A DNA stretch of 64,000 nt from Lysobacterales bacterium (GTDB lineage: Bacteria; Pseudomonadota; Gammaproteobacteria; Xanthomonadales; Rhodanobacteraceae): contig QUBV01000004.1 of the NCBI GenBank assembly GCA_014338185.1, positions 28,065-92,064 on the forward strand, written 5' to 3'. Each line of letters starts with the position of its first letter. The first letter of the stretch is position 1. This document shows, in pieces, positions 54,541 through 63,766 of the stretch. Below the pieces are notes generated by a model. It ran no database searches. It saw only the letters and a list, made by a program, of their open reading frames with translations, and was not told the DNA's origin. The position numbers and the translations under genes are program-made.

Positions 54541-55254
54541 TCACATGGTGGGCGGCGGCCCCGGGCGGCGATGGCGCAACCGACCGGCCACGATCGGCGC
54601 CAGTGCGAGCGTGGCCATGCCCAGCAGCGGCAGCAGCACCTGCGGATGGGCGAGGATGTTGAGCGTGACGTGGCCGTCGCGCACGATGGTTTCGGCCAGG
54701 CCCGCGCCGAGCGCGGTCTCGAACGCGATCATCACGCCGCCACCGGCCACGCTCGCGAGCAGGAACAACCACAGCGGGCAGCGCAGCCAGGCCAGCGCGA
54801 CCGTGACCGCGCCGAACGGGAACACCGGCACCAGGCGCAGGAACATCGTGTAGCTGAGCGGGTAGGCGTGGTAACCCGCGCGCAGCCGCTCGGCCAGCGC
54901 CGGCACATGGGCATCGCCGCCGGCAAACGCGCGGCGACTGGCCAGGAACAGCACGAGGGCGCCGAGCGTGGTACCCAGGCACGACAGCACGGTGCCTTCG
55001 ACCACGCCGAACAGGATGCCGCCGGCGAACACCACCAGCACCGCGCCGGGCAGCCCCGTCGCGATCGCGAGCATCATCACCCCGACCTGGGTGAGCCGCG
55101 CCAGCAGCGGATGCGCGGCGATCTGCGCGCCGAGCACGCGCTCGTCCTGCACGATGTTGTGCGGATCGAGCTGGTCGAGCGCGCCCGACAGGAACAGGCC
55201 CACGCCCAACGCGATGAGCGCGAGCAGGGGCAGCAGGGACTTGAGTCGATTCAT
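54541..55254 (-). CDS. VTT-domain (TVP38/TMEM64, DedA-like) membrane protein
   Basis: 237 residues with six or so helices. N-terminal helix PLLALIALGVGLFLSGALD, then TGLPGAVLVVFAGGILFGV, the family-specific LGTTLGALVLFLASRRAF and RLVPVFPFGAVTVALAWLR, and a C-terminal helix LLPLLGMATLALAPIVAG. The P-x-x-F-G and G-x-x-L-G-x-x-x-G motifs identify the VTT/DedA superfamily, implicated in lipid scrambling or proton-dependent transport. Its location just upstream of the NdvB-like gene on the same strand hints at a role in the envelope. Confidence 0.87.
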   Translation of the reverse strand: MNRLKSLLPLLALIALGVGLFLSGALDQLDPHNIVQDERVLGAQIAAHPLLARLTQVGVMMLAIATGLPGAVLVVFAGGILFGVVEGTVLSCLGTTLGALVLFLASRRAFAGGDAHVPALAERLRAGYHAYPLSYTMFLRLVPVFPFGAVTVALAWLRCPLWLFLLASVAGGGVMIAFETALGAGLAETIVRDGHVTLNILAHPQVLLPLLGMATLALAPIVAGRLRHRRPGPPPTM

Positions 55255-55318
55255 CGCGCGCAGGGCGGGGCCGTCGGCACGGCCCCGCCGGATGGCGGTG
55301 GCTGACCGCGGCCGCCGC

Positions 55319-58279
55319 TTACGGACTGGCCTCGAAGGCGTCGGCGAAGATGCGGTCGATCACGATGAGCGCGACCTGGCCATCGTGGTCGCCGCCGCGC
55401 GCCGCGGTGAGGTCGTTGAGGATCACGCCACTGGCTTCCGACACGTCGGCGTTGCCATGCGCGTTGGACACCGAGTGGAAGTCCAGCCAGCCGCGGCGCG
55501 AGAACAGGATGTGGTCGATCTCCTGGGTCAGTCCGCCGAACGTGAACGAATAGCGCTGTGCGGGATCGGCGCTGCGGCCGCTGTCGACCAGCGTGGGCGA
55601 GGGCGCGACGTAGGCGGGCGTGTCGGTGTTGGCGGCATTGCCGTTGAACCAGTACACGTTGGCCGCGGCATCGGCCGTGCCCAGGATCATGCCGGTGACG
55701 TCGGCGTAGCCGTCGCTGAACTCGTAGGCGTTGAAGTCGCCGGCGACGATGAGCGGCACGCCGGCGTCGCCGACCAGGTCGAACGGACCTTGCGTGATGG
55801 TACCGTCGGCCGTCTGGCGCGCACTGCCCGCGCCCACCAGGGTTGCGCCGCTCTGCCACGCCTGGGCGAGCTGCGCGACCTGCGCGGCCTGCTCGGCGCG
55901 CTTGGGGCCGACATAGGGCTTGTTCGGCAGGCCGCTCATCGAGCGGTTGTAGATCGACAGCAGCGCGAACGGGTAGCCGTTCCACGACGCGCGCATGAGC
56001 AGCGGCGGGCGGTCGTTGAGCGTGCACGAGGCGCCGCTGGAGCAGTTGACGGTGAGCGTGTTGAGGAACAGCTGGGTGACCGAATCGACCACCACGTCGT
56101 CGCGCGCGAGGATGCCCAGGTTGATGCCGCCCGGATCGTTGCCCTGGATCAGGTAGGGCACGTAGCTGACCGCGCAGCGGCCCTGCACCTGGGTGGCAAG
56201 GTCGGCCAACACGCCGCGGTTCTCGATCTCCTGCACCGCGAGCACGATCGGTGCCCTGAGCACGTCGCAGACCTGGCGCGCCCATTTGGTCAGGCGGATC
56301 TGGTACTGCGCCGGGGTCGGACAGGTGTCGTTCGCGCCGGTGCCGGCGCAGGTGTCGTTGTAGGCGCCGTGGTTGGCGCTGCCGTCGGCCACCGCGTTGA
56401 ACAGGTGCAGGAAATTCTGCGAGCCGATGCTGAGCAGGCCGGGGCCCGGATCGGCCACGGGCCGCACGCTGGCCGCCGCGGTGCGGCGCACCAGCGTGGT
56501 CATCTCGCGCGGGAGCAGTTCAAAGCTCGGGGTGGCCGCGCCGCTGGGCTGGTAGCCCTGGATCACGCCGGTGACCGCGAAGGTGGTGCCCGCGTGGTAG
56601 ACGAAGTCGCTCGGGTCGTCGTAGTCGGGATCGTCGCTGCCCGGATCGTCGCTGCCCGGCGGGAAGCCCAGGCCGCGGTAGTACACGGTGAGCACCTGCG
56701 GCGCGCCATTCCACACCGGGATCTGCGGCTGTCCGGCCACGCCCGGGAACTGCACGCCCGGCCCGCGCGCGGGGCGCGGCTGACTCGCCAGTGCGGCGTA
56801 GAAGCCGGACGGCGTGCCACTGTGCACCGCATCGGCGCCACCCGAGGAATAGGTCGCGCCGGTCACGACCGCCTCGTCCATCGCCACCAGCATGCCGTCG
56901 AGGCAGGCGAAGTTGCTGGCCTGGTAGCCGTCGCTGGCCGGCACGATCGTGCTGCCCGCGCCCATGCAGCGGCCCGTGGTCGGATCGCTCGTGGGCGGCT
57001 CGCTGTCGAGCACGTGCGCCGCGATCGTGGCGCCCGTGGCCGCGGTGACCGTCACGCTCGGCGTGGTCAGCTCGGTGGTGCCGCCGAATTCGGTGACCTT
57101 GCCGCCCACGTCGACCACGTTGCCGACGGCCACCGAGGGCGCGGTGCCGGTGTACACGTACAGGCCATCGGAGGTGGTCGGGTCGCCATCGCCGTTGGGG
57201 TCCTGCATGAAGAAGCCCTTGGTGGTGAGCGCGGTGACCACGTTGCCGAGCGTGGTCACCGTCTGGCCCAGCAGTGGCGAGGCGGCGCCATGGCCCTGGA
57301 TCTGCATGATCGTGACCGGCGGCAGCGTGACCGTGAGCGCGATGTTGGTGCTTGCGGTGCGGGCCTGGTCATCGACCACGCTCACCGGCAGCGACTTGCT
57401 GCCGGGCGTGGTGGCCACGGCCACGTTCGCGCCGTAGGTGAACACCTGGTGGCCGTTGCCGTCGGGCCCGGCATCGGTGAAGGTGGCCGGGTTGGCGTCG
57501 CCGATCGCGCTGAGGTCGGCGGTCACGGTGTAGCTGAGGCTGTCGGGCAGAGTGCCCGGGGTGACCAGCACCGTGAGCTGGGTCGAGTTGCCGCGCACCA
57601 CGATCGCGGGATTGGCGCTGCCGCTCGCGCTCGGGTTGGTCGGGCCACCGCCGCCGCAGGCGTGGATCGGCGCGGTGGAGTTGCGTGGCGTGGGTGCGCC
57701 GGCGGTGAAATCGCTCGCGTTGTCGTCGCTGTCGGTGCAGCCGGCATCGCCGCGCAGCACCGCGTTGGTGTTGCTCGGCGCAGGGGTCGGGCCGCTGCCT
57801 TCATAGCAATTGGCGCTGGCCGAGAAGCCGACGAAATCGATGATCGCGGCGCCGCTCGGGCAGCTGCCGCTGAGCGCGGTGGTGTTGCTCACCAGCGCGA
57901 GCTTGCCACCGCTTCCCGCCATCGCGATCGTGCCGATCACGTCGGGCGTGGGCAACGCGGTGCTGCCGCCGCTGCCGGCGGCTTCCTGGATCAGCAGGTA
58001 CTGGCCCGGCTGCAGCACCACCGCGGGCAGGTTGGTCTGGCCGCTCCAGCTGCTGCCGGCTGCCGATGCGTACTGCACCGACCAGCCCGTGAGGTCGACC
58101 GCGGCGCTGCCGCCGTTGAACAGCTCGACGAAGTCGTGGGTGTAGGTGGCGCCGCTGTTGCCGCCGCCGCCGTAGGCCTGGCTGATCACCACGCCATTGC
58201 TGCTGGCGTGGGCCGGCAGCGCCAAGCCCATCAGCGCCAGCAGCCCCAGTGCCACGGCGAACATTCTCGTCGACTTCAT
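55319..58279 (-). CDS. Large extracellular nuclease (ExeM/NucH-like) with IFADAFEASP tail
   Basis: 986 residues from the third of three ATGs (58279; GGGG lies six bases before it). A signal peptide ends LPAHA. Then a lamin-tail domain (NGVVISQAYGGGGNSGATYT, DFVELFNGGSAAVDLTGWSV), an Ig-like region (about 190-300), an OB-fold-type region (about 320-500), and an endonuclease/exonuclease/phosphatase domain (residues about 620-975: IGSQNFLHLFN, VLAVQEIENRGVL, IVAGDFNAYEFSDGY, EIDHILFSRRG, GGDHDGQVA). The arrangement matches ExeM/NucH nucleases that degrade extracellular DNA. Those end in GlyGly-CTERM; here the end is IDRIFADAFEASP. It contains a 15-bp tandem duplication (56629-56658). Confidence 0.88.
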   Translation of the reverse strand: MKSTRMFAVALGLLALMGLALPAHASSNGVVISQAYGGGGNSGATYTHDFVELFNGGSAAVDLTGWSVQYASAAGSSWSGQTNLPAVVLQPGQYLLIQEAAGSGGSTALPTPDVIGTIAMAGSGGKLALVSNTTALSGSCPSGAAIIDFVGFSASANCYEGSGPTPAPSNTNAVLRGDAGCTDSDDNASDFTAGAPTPRNSTAPIHACGGGGPTNPSASGSANPAIVVRGNSTQLTVLVTPGTLPDSLSYTVTADLSAIGDANPATFTDAGPDGNGHQVFTYGANVAVATTPGSKSLPVSVVDDQARTASTNIALTVTLPPVTIMQIQGHGAASPLLGQTVTTLGNVVTALTTKGFFMQDPNGDGDPTTSDGLYVYTGTAPSVAVGNVVDVGGKVTEFGGTTELTTPSVTVTAATGATIAAHVLDSEPPTSDPTTGRCMGAGSTIVPASDGYQASNFACLDGMLVAMDEAVVTGATYSSGGADAVHSGTPSGFYAALASQPRPARGPGVQFPGVAGQPQIPVWNGAPQVLTVYYRGLGFPPGSDDPGSDDPDYDDPSDFVYHAGTTFAVTGVIQGYQPSGAATPSFELLPREMTTLVRRTAAASVRPVADPGPGLLSIGSQNFLHLFNAVADGSANHGAYNDTCAGTGANDTCPTPAQYQIRLTKWARQVCDVLRAPIVLAVQEIENRGVLADLATQVQGRCAVSYVPYLIQGNDPGGINLGILARDDVVVDSVTQLFLNTLTVNCSSGASCTLNDRPPLLMRASWNGYPFALLSIYNRSMSGLPNKPYVGPKRAEQAAQVAQLAQAWQSGATLVGAGSARQTADGTITQGPFDLVGDAGVPLIVAGDFNAYEFSDGYADVTGMILGTADAAANVYWFNGNAANTDTPAYVAPSPTLVDSGRSADPAQRYSFTFGGLTQEIDHILFSRRGWLDFHSVSNAHGNADVSEASGVILNDLTAARGGDHDGQVALIVIDRIFADAFEASP
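56629..56658. repeat. 15-bp tandem duplication inside the nuclease gene
   Basis: GATCGTCGCTGCCCG occurs twice in direct tandem (56629-56643, 56644-56658), encoding two SDDPG units inside an Asp-rich loop (GSDDPGSDDPDYDD). The frame is kept. A recent slippage event is the simplest reading. Confidence 0.8.
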
Positions 58280-58410
58280 CATCATCCCCGTCGTTGTGGG
58301 TGTCGGCCGGCGCTTCGCGCCATGCGCGCCGGCGCGCGCCCGGAACCGCCATTGTCCCGCGCGGGCGACAGTGCCGCCAGTGCCCCGCATCCGCGCCCAC
58401 GCATGAGGTT

Positions 58411-59451
58411 TCAGGCGCACCGCGCGAACACGGTGATTTCCTCGCGGTCGTGGTAGAGCTGGCGCGCACGCAGGTCGAGCGCCGCGGGCACGCCCTCGCG
58501 CAGCAGTGCCAGGCACAGCTGCACTTCGTCGTAGCGCTTTTTCATCGGCAGCTTCAGGTTGAAGATGGTGCAGCGGCACCAGCCCTGCGCCAGCCACTGC
58601 GCGATGCGCGCGGCGACGCGGCGCGGCTGTTCGACCATGTCGCACACCAGCCAGTCGACCGCTTGCCGCGGCTGGTAGCGGAAACCGTCCGCACGCAGGT
58701 GTTCGACCAGGCCCGAGGCCATGAGCCGCGCGTCCATGGGGCCGTTGTCGACCGCGGTCACCTGCAGCTGGCGCCGCACCAGTTGCCAGGTCCAGCCGCC
58801 CGGCGCGGCGCCGAGGTCGACCGCGCGCATGCCCGGCTGCAGCCAGCGCGCGCGCTCGTCGGCATCGAGCAGCACGAGCAGCGCCTCCTCGAGCTTGAGC
58901 GTGGACCGGCTCGGCGCCGCGCCCGGGAACTTCAACCGCGGGATGCCACCGGGCCACGGCGCGCTGTGCGCGACCTCGGCCGCGCCCAGCCACGCCGCGC
59001 GGCCCGAGCCCAGGCACACATGCAGGCGCCAGCGCGAGGCGCGGTCGAGCAGCTTGCGCTTGCGCAGCACCGCGAGCAGGGCCGCGTTGAGGCCGCGACA
59101 CAGTGCGGCGAGCTCGCGCCCGGCATCGCTGTCGGGCGCTTCCACGAACAGGTCGCACCAGCGGCGCGGGTCGGCCTCGATGAACGGCAGCAGCGCGCTG
59201 ATGCGATCGCCCGTGGGCATGTCGCGCGCGTGGCCGAGCACCTGCAGCAACTGGCGCGCGAACACCAGCGTGCGCCAGCGCCCGGCCAGCGCCGCCGCGT
59301 GCGGGCCCACGAACTCGACCAGACCACTGCCGCGCTCGCTGCGGGCGTGGCCGCCGCCGCCCAGGTCGAGGTCGTGCGCGGCCAGTTCCTGCGCGCATTC
59401 GCCCTCGAAGCCGGGGCGGCAATAGGCAAGCACGGAGGCGGCTGTCGACAT
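58411..59451 (-). CDS. rlmM: 23S rRNA 2'-O-ribose methyltransferase RlmM
   Basis: 346 residues. N-terminal THUMP-like domain (VLAYCRPGFEGECAQELAAH and LVFARQLLQVL), then a Rossmann methyltransferase with motif I AVDLGAAPGGWTWQLVRRQL and the K-D-K-E tetrad elements: RLKFPGAAPSRSTLKLEEAL, WLVCDMVEQP and FNLKLPMKKRYDEV with final EITVFARCA. The family methylates C2498 of 23S rRNA. Length matches the usual 350. It stands alone between two exported hydrolase genes, and the preceding minus-strand gene is glnS-nucleoside deaminase about 2 kb away. Confidence 0.92.
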   Translation of the reverse strand: MSTAASVLAYCRPGFEGECAQELAAHDLDLGGGGHARSERGSGLVEFVGPHAAALAGRWRTLVFARQLLQVLGHARDMPTGDRISALLPFIEADPRRWCDLFVEAPDSDAGRELAALCRGLNAALLAVLRKRKLLDRASRWRLHVCLGSGRAAWLGAAEVAHSAPWPGGIPRLKFPGAAPSRSTLKLEEALLVLLDADERARWLQPGMRAVDLGAAPGGWTWQLVRRQLQVTAVDNGPMDARLMASGLVEHLRADGFRYQPRQAVDWLVCDMVEQPRRVAARIAQWLAQGWCRCTIFNLKLPMKKRYDEVQLCLALLREGVPAALDLRARQLYHDREEITVFARCA

Positions 59452-59626
59452 GCGGGGGCGGCGTGGCTCAAACGCGCATGATGCCCGCAGCTCCGCGCGA
59501 TGGCGACTGCGCAGCGCACCACTGCGCTCAGCGCCTGCGCAGAGTGTGAGCGATTGCGGGTTCCGGCGCCGCTTCGCGTACTAGCCTTGATCTTGCCGCA
59601 TCGTCGCGGCTGGCGGGGACCACACC

Positions 59627-61300
59627 ATGAATGGCCGATCGCGTGCCACGCTCCTGTGTCTGCTTGCTGCCGCCGGCTGCGCCGTTCCGACCGCCGCGGC
59701 GGTCAACGTCACGGTCGACACCGCCGCCGACGTGCGCGCGTTCAGCGAGCTCATCTTCGGCGTGAACTATGGCGATGCCGCGCGCAATGCGCAGGTCGGC
59801 TATCCGCTGCGGCGCTGGGGCGGCAACAGCACCACGCGCTACAACTGGCGGGTCGACGTGCACAGCACGGCGGCCGACTGGTACTTCGAGAACATCCCGG
59901 GCGCATCCGACCGCAGCCAGGTGCCGCCGCTGGGCAATGCGGCCGATGCGTTCGTCAGCGAGGTGCGCAGCTACGGCGGGCAGGCGCTGCTCACGATTCC
60001 GACCATCGGCTGGACCCCGCGCGCCGACAGCCCGCAGTCGCACCCGTACTTCGCCGGCTTCTCGGTGACCAAGTACGGCGCCCAGCAGTCGACCGACCCG
60101 TGGGATCCCGACGCGGGCAATGGCGTGTATCCCAATGGCGTGGAGATCACCGGCAACGATCCGCACGACACCTCCAGCGAAGTCACGCCCGCGTTCTGGA
60201 TGCCGTGGATCGCCCACCTGCAGGCGAGCTTCGGCAGCGCCGCGAACGGCGGCGTGCGCTTCTACGCGCTCGACAACGAGGTGATGCTGTGGAACTCCAC
60301 CCACCGCGACGTGCATCCGGCACCGACGACGTATGACGAGACCTGGGCCAAGGCGCTCGCCTACGGCAGCGCGATCAAGCAGCAGGATCCGGGCGCCCAG
60401 GTGCTCGGCCCGGTGACCTGGGGCTACTGCGACCTGTTCGGCTCGGCCGCCGACGAGTGCATGGACGGCAGCGATCGCGCGGCCCATGGCGGGCTGGCAT
60501 TCGTCGCCTGGTACCTGCAGCAGGTGTGCGCGAACCCGCTGCCCGGTGGCGTGCGCGTGGTCGACTACCTCGACCTGCACTACTACCCGCAGGGCAGCAA
60601 CGTGTCGATGAGCGACGACGACTCCAGCGCCACGGCCGCGCGGCGCCTGCGCGCGCTCAAGGAACTGTACGATCCGACCTGGGTGTCGGAGTCGTGGCTG
60701 GCCGATCTGGGCGACAACGATGCCAACCACTACGACAAGCCCAACCTGATCCCGCGGGCACGGGCGTGGATCGACCAGTACTGCCCCGGCACCCGGCTCG
60801 CGCTCACCGAGTACCGCTGGGGCAACGACGACACCGCCAGCGGCGCGGTGGCGCAGGCCGAACTGTTCGGCATCTTCGCGCGCGAGGGCGTTGACCTGGC
60901 CACGCGCTGGGTCGCGCCCGCGGCCAACACGCGCGTCGAACGCGCCTTCCAGCTGTTCCTCGACTACGACGGCGCCGGTGCGCGTGTGCAGGGCAGCAGC
61001 GTGCGAGCGCTCAGCGGCAACGTCGACCAGGTCGGCGCCTACGCCTTCAGCGGTGCCGGGCGCACCTTCGTGCTGCTCACCAACAAGACCGGCGTGGCGC
61101 AGGACGTCAACCTCGGCTTCGCCAGCGCGCCGGGCACGCAGTGGACGCTGTACGGGTTCGACGCGAACCAGCCCGTGCACCTGATCGGCAGCGGCACACT
61201 CGGCGGCGCCACGCTCGGTCTGACCGCGTTGCCCGCGATGTCGGCCAGCCTGCTGGTGGTCAGCGGCAACGACGCGATCTTCACCGACGGATTCGACTGA
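59627..61300 (+). CDS. Secreted glycoside hydrolase family 44-like with IFTDGFD tail
   Basis: 557 residues from ATG 59627 with a signal peptide ending AAGCAVPTAAA. The GH44 TIM barrel is seen in SELIFGVNYGDAARNA, YPLRRWGGNSTTRYNW, the acid/base in ALDNEVMLWNSTHRDVHP, and the nucleophile in LALTEYRWGNDDTASG. RRWGGNSTTRYNW and the DNEVMLWNSTHRDVHP block are typical of GH44 endoglucanase/xyloglucanase. A C-terminal beta-sandwich follows the barrel. It would cut beta-glucans or xyloglucan outside the cell. There is no carbohydrate-binding module. It ends GNDAIFTDGFD, the shared tail. Confidence 0.88.
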   Translation: MNGRSRATLLCLLAAAGCAVPTAAAVNVTVDTAADVRAFSELIFGVNYGDAARNAQVGYPLRRWGGNSTTRYNWRVDVHSTAADWYFENIPGASDRSQVPPLGNAADAFVSEVRSYGGQALLTIPTIGWTPRADSPQSHPYFAGFSVTKYGAQQSTDPWDPDAGNGVYPNGVEITGNDPHDTSSEVTPAFWMPWIAHLQASFGSAANGGVRFYALDNEVMLWNSTHRDVHPAPTTYDETWAKALAYGSAIKQQDPGAQVLGPVTWGYCDLFGSAADECMDGSDRAAHGGLAFVAWYLQQVCANPLPGGVRVVDYLDLHYYPQGSNVSMSDDDSSATAARRLRALKELYDPTWVSESWLADLGDNDANHYDKPNLIPRARAWIDQYCPGTRLALTEYRWGNDDTASGAVAQAELFGIFAREGVDLATRWVAPAANTRVERAFQLFLDYDGAGARVQGSSVRALSGNVDQVGAYAFSGAGRTFVLLTNKTGVAQDVNLGFASAPGTQWTLYGFDANQPVHLIGSGTLGGATLGLTALPAMSASLLVVSGNDAIFTDGFD

Positions 61301-61315
61301 GCCGCGGGCGCGCCT

Positions 61316-61876
61316 TCAGTAGTGGGCGCCGCCCATGCGTGCGTACAGGCGGAACACCTCGCGGGCCTCGTCGCGCAGGATGTCGCGGCGCACCGCGATG
61401 CCGCGCCGCTCGAGTTCGCCGATCCAGTCGGCCGGCAGCGGGCCTTCGTCGAACTCGCTCAGTTCCATCACGTCCTCGGCGCGGGCGCCGATCAGCAGCT
61501 CGTCGATGCCGGCCCACACGCTCGCGCCGTAGCACTGGCAGCACGGCTGCGCGCTGGTGGCGAGCGTGTAGCGGCCACCATCGGCGTTGAGGCGACAGCG
61601 CTGCAGGCGCTGCTGCGCCAGCATGAATGCCATCATCTCGGCATGCGCGACCGAGCAGTTGTGCGGCACCACGCGATTGACACCCACCGCGACCACCCGG
61701 CCCGCGCCGTCGAACAGCGCGGCGCCAAACGGGCCGCCGGTGCGCTGTTCGACGTTGCCGCGCGCCAGTTCGATCGCGAGCGCGACCTTGGCCGCGTCGT
61801 CCTCGCATCGGCGCTGCCGGTCGACCTGCTCATGCAGCCACACCGGCAAGGTCAGGTGTACCTGTGCGGGAATCAT
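61316..61876 (-). CDS. Nucleoside deaminase (cytidine/guanine deaminase-like)
   Basis: 186 residues. The zinc-binding deaminase motif is CSVAHAEMMAFML (H-A-E) with the two zinc cysteines in PCCQCYGASVWAG (P-C-x-x-C). GGPFGAALFDGAGRV is the substrate-binding strand common to TadA/GuaD-like deaminases. The C-terminal extension (about 125-186) includes SEFDEGPLPADWIGEL and RLYARMGGAHY. It deaminates a free purine or pyrimidine base or nucleoside; guanine deaminase is a possible activity. It follows glnS by 7 nt on the same strand, so it is in one transcript with it. Confidence 0.87.
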   Translation of the reverse strand: MIPAQVHLTLPVWLHEQVDRQRRCEDDAAKVALAIELARGNVEQRTGGPFGAALFDGAGRVVAVGVNRVVPHNCSVAHAEMMAFMLAQQRLQRCRLNADGGRYTLATSAQPCCQCYGASVWAGIDELLIGARAEDVMELSEFDEGPLPADWIGELERRGIAVRRDILRDEAREVFRLYARMGGAHY

Positions 61877-61883
61877 CGCCGGC

Positions 61884-63626
61884 TCACTTGCCCGGGGCCT
61901 TGGCCCAGGAGTCGCGCAGCGTCACCGTGCGGTTGAACACCGGTTTGCCGGCGGCGTGGTCGTGGCGGTCGGCGGTGAAGTAGCCGAGGCGCTCGAACTG
62001 CACACTCGCCTCGGCCTGGATGTCGCCCGCGGCGGGTTCCAGCCACGCGCGCACCACGCGCTTGGAATCGCGGTTGATGTGGTCGGCGTAGCTCTTGCCG
62101 TCGCTGCTGTCGTCGGGATCGGCGACCGTGAACAGGCGCTCGTACAGGCGCACCTCGGCCGCGACCGCAGTGCGTGCGCTGACCCAGTGGATCGTGCCCT
62201 TGACCTTGCGCTCGGCGCCGGGCATGCCGTGGCGCGTGTCGGCGTCGAGCGTGCAATGCACCGCGACGGGGTTGCCGGCGGCGTCCTTGTCCAGTCCCGT
62301 GCAGCGCACGATGCCCACGCCGCGCAGGCGCACCTCGCCGCCGGGCACGAGGCGGTGGAAGCCCTTGGGCGGAACTTCGGCGAAGTCCTCGCGCTCGATC
62401 CACAGCTCGCGCGAGAACGGCACCTGGCGTGTGCCGAAGTCGGGATTCTTCGGATGGTTGGCGAACTCGATCGTCTCGGCGTGGTCGGCGGCGAGGTTGT
62501 CGATCACGAGCCGGAGTGGATCGAGCACGGCCATGCGCCGCGGCGCGCCCGCGTCGAGCACCTCGCGCACGCAGTTCTCGAGCACGCTGAACTCGATCAC
62601 CGAGTTCTGCTTGGTCACGCCGGCGCGCTCCCAGAACGTGCGGATCGCCGCCGGCGGAAAGCCGCGCCGGCGCACGCCCGCGAGCGTGGGCATGCGCGGA
62701 TCGTCCCAGCCATCGACCAGGCGCTCGGCCACCAGCGCCATGAGCTTGCGCTTGCTCATCACGGTGTAGTCGAGGTTGCCGCGCGCGAACTCGATCTGCT
62801 GCGGCCGGCTCGGCGCATGCCACAGGCCGCTGCGCCGCAGCGGTTCGGTCAGGCTGGCGTCGTTGCCCAGGTCGAGCTGGTCGAGGAACCAGTCATACAG
62901 CGGGCGATGGTCCTCGAACTCGAGCGTGCAGAACGAATGGGTGATGCCTTCCACCGCATCCGACACCGGGTGAGCGTAGTCGTACATCGGATAGATGCAC
63001 CAGGCATCGCCGGTGTTCTGGTGGCTGAGGCGGCGGATGCGGTAGATCGCCGGGTCGCGCAGGTTCATGTTGCCCGATGCCATGTCGATGCGCGCGCGCA
63101 GGGTGCGCGCGCCATCGGCGAACTCGCCCGCGCGCATGCGCCGGAACAGGTCCAGGTTTTCCTCGACGCTGCGCTCGCGCCACGGCGAATTGCGGCCCGG
63201 CTCGGTGAGCGTGCCGCGCTGTGCGCGCACCTCCTCGGCACTGAGGTCGCACACGTAGGCGCGGCCGAGCCGGATCATCTTCTCGGCGCCCAGGTACAGC
63301 ACCTCGAAGTAGTCCGAGCTGTGGCGCAGCGTGTCCCACTGGAAGCCGAGCCAGCGCACGTCGGCCTTGATCGCCTCGACGTACTCGAGGTCCTCCTTGG
63401 CCGGATTGGTGTCGTCGAAGCGCAGCGCGGTGCTGCCGCCGAACTCGCGCGCAAGGCCGAAATCCAGGCAGATCGCCTTGGCGTGGCCCAGGTGCAGGTA
63501 GCCGTTGGGCTCGGGCGGAAAGCGCGTGCGCACCGCGCCGCCGTGCTTGCCCGCGGCGACGTCGGCGACGACGATCTGGCGGATGAAGGAATGGCCCGCG
63601 GTGGGCGCGCTGGGGGTGTCGGTCAT
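61884..63626 (-). CDS. glnS: Glutaminyl-tRNA synthetase
   Basis: 580 residues of class I synthetase. The signature HIGH region is FPPEPNGYLHLGHAKA (HLGH) and the KMSKS region is YTVMSKRKLMAL. GlnRS-specific sequences are SGLWHAPSRPQQIEFARG, DVRWLGFQW and the C-terminal anticodon-binding beta barrels (VRCTGLDKDAAGNPVAVHCT, KGTIHWVSARTAVAAEVR, LYERLFTVADP). Length is that of the E. coli-type enzyme plus about 25 residues. Essential in the cytosol. The start is ATG 63626. It is divergent from the DUF2007 gene, leaving 140 nt. Confidence 0.96.
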   Translation of the reverse strand: MTDTPSAPTAGHSFIRQIVVADVAAGKHGGAVRTRFPPEPNGYLHLGHAKAICLDFGLAREFGGSTALRFDDTNPAKEDLEYVEAIKADVRWLGFQWDTLRHSSDYFEVLYLGAEKMIRLGRAYVCDLSAEEVRAQRGTLTEPGRNSPWRERSVEENLDLFRRMRAGEFADGARTLRARIDMASGNMNLRDPAIYRIRRLSHQNTGDAWCIYPMYDYAHPVSDAVEGITHSFCTLEFEDHRPLYDWFLDQLDLGNDASLTEPLRRSGLWHAPSRPQQIEFARGNLDYTVMSKRKLMALVAERLVDGWDDPRMPTLAGVRRRGFPPAAIRTFWERAGVTKQNSVIEFSVLENCVREVLDAGAPRRMAVLDPLRLVIDNLAADHAETIEFANHPKNPDFGTRQVPFSRELWIEREDFAEVPPKGFHRLVPGGEVRLRGVGIVRCTGLDKDAAGNPVAVHCTLDADTRHGMPGAERKVKGTIHWVSARTAVAAEVRLYERLFTVADPDDSSDGKSYADHINRDSKRVVRAWLEPAAGDIQAEASVQFERLGYFTADRHDHAAGKPVFNRTVTLRDSWAKAPGK

Positions 63627-63766
63627 GCAAGCGGCACCGCGTGGCGGCGTCCATGGTGGCGGAAACGCGCCAGTTTAGCGCCCGTGCCCGTGAAAGCGAA
63701 TCGGCGCAGCGGCCGCGTGCGGTACGGGCCGGTCGGGTCCATCATGGGCCGCGGAGGTTGCCCGTC

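Noticed and set aside
54968..58456. A 1162-codon open frame antisense to the nuclease gene
   Set aside because: Covers a well-supported EEP nuclease on the minus strand and shows no motif of its own.
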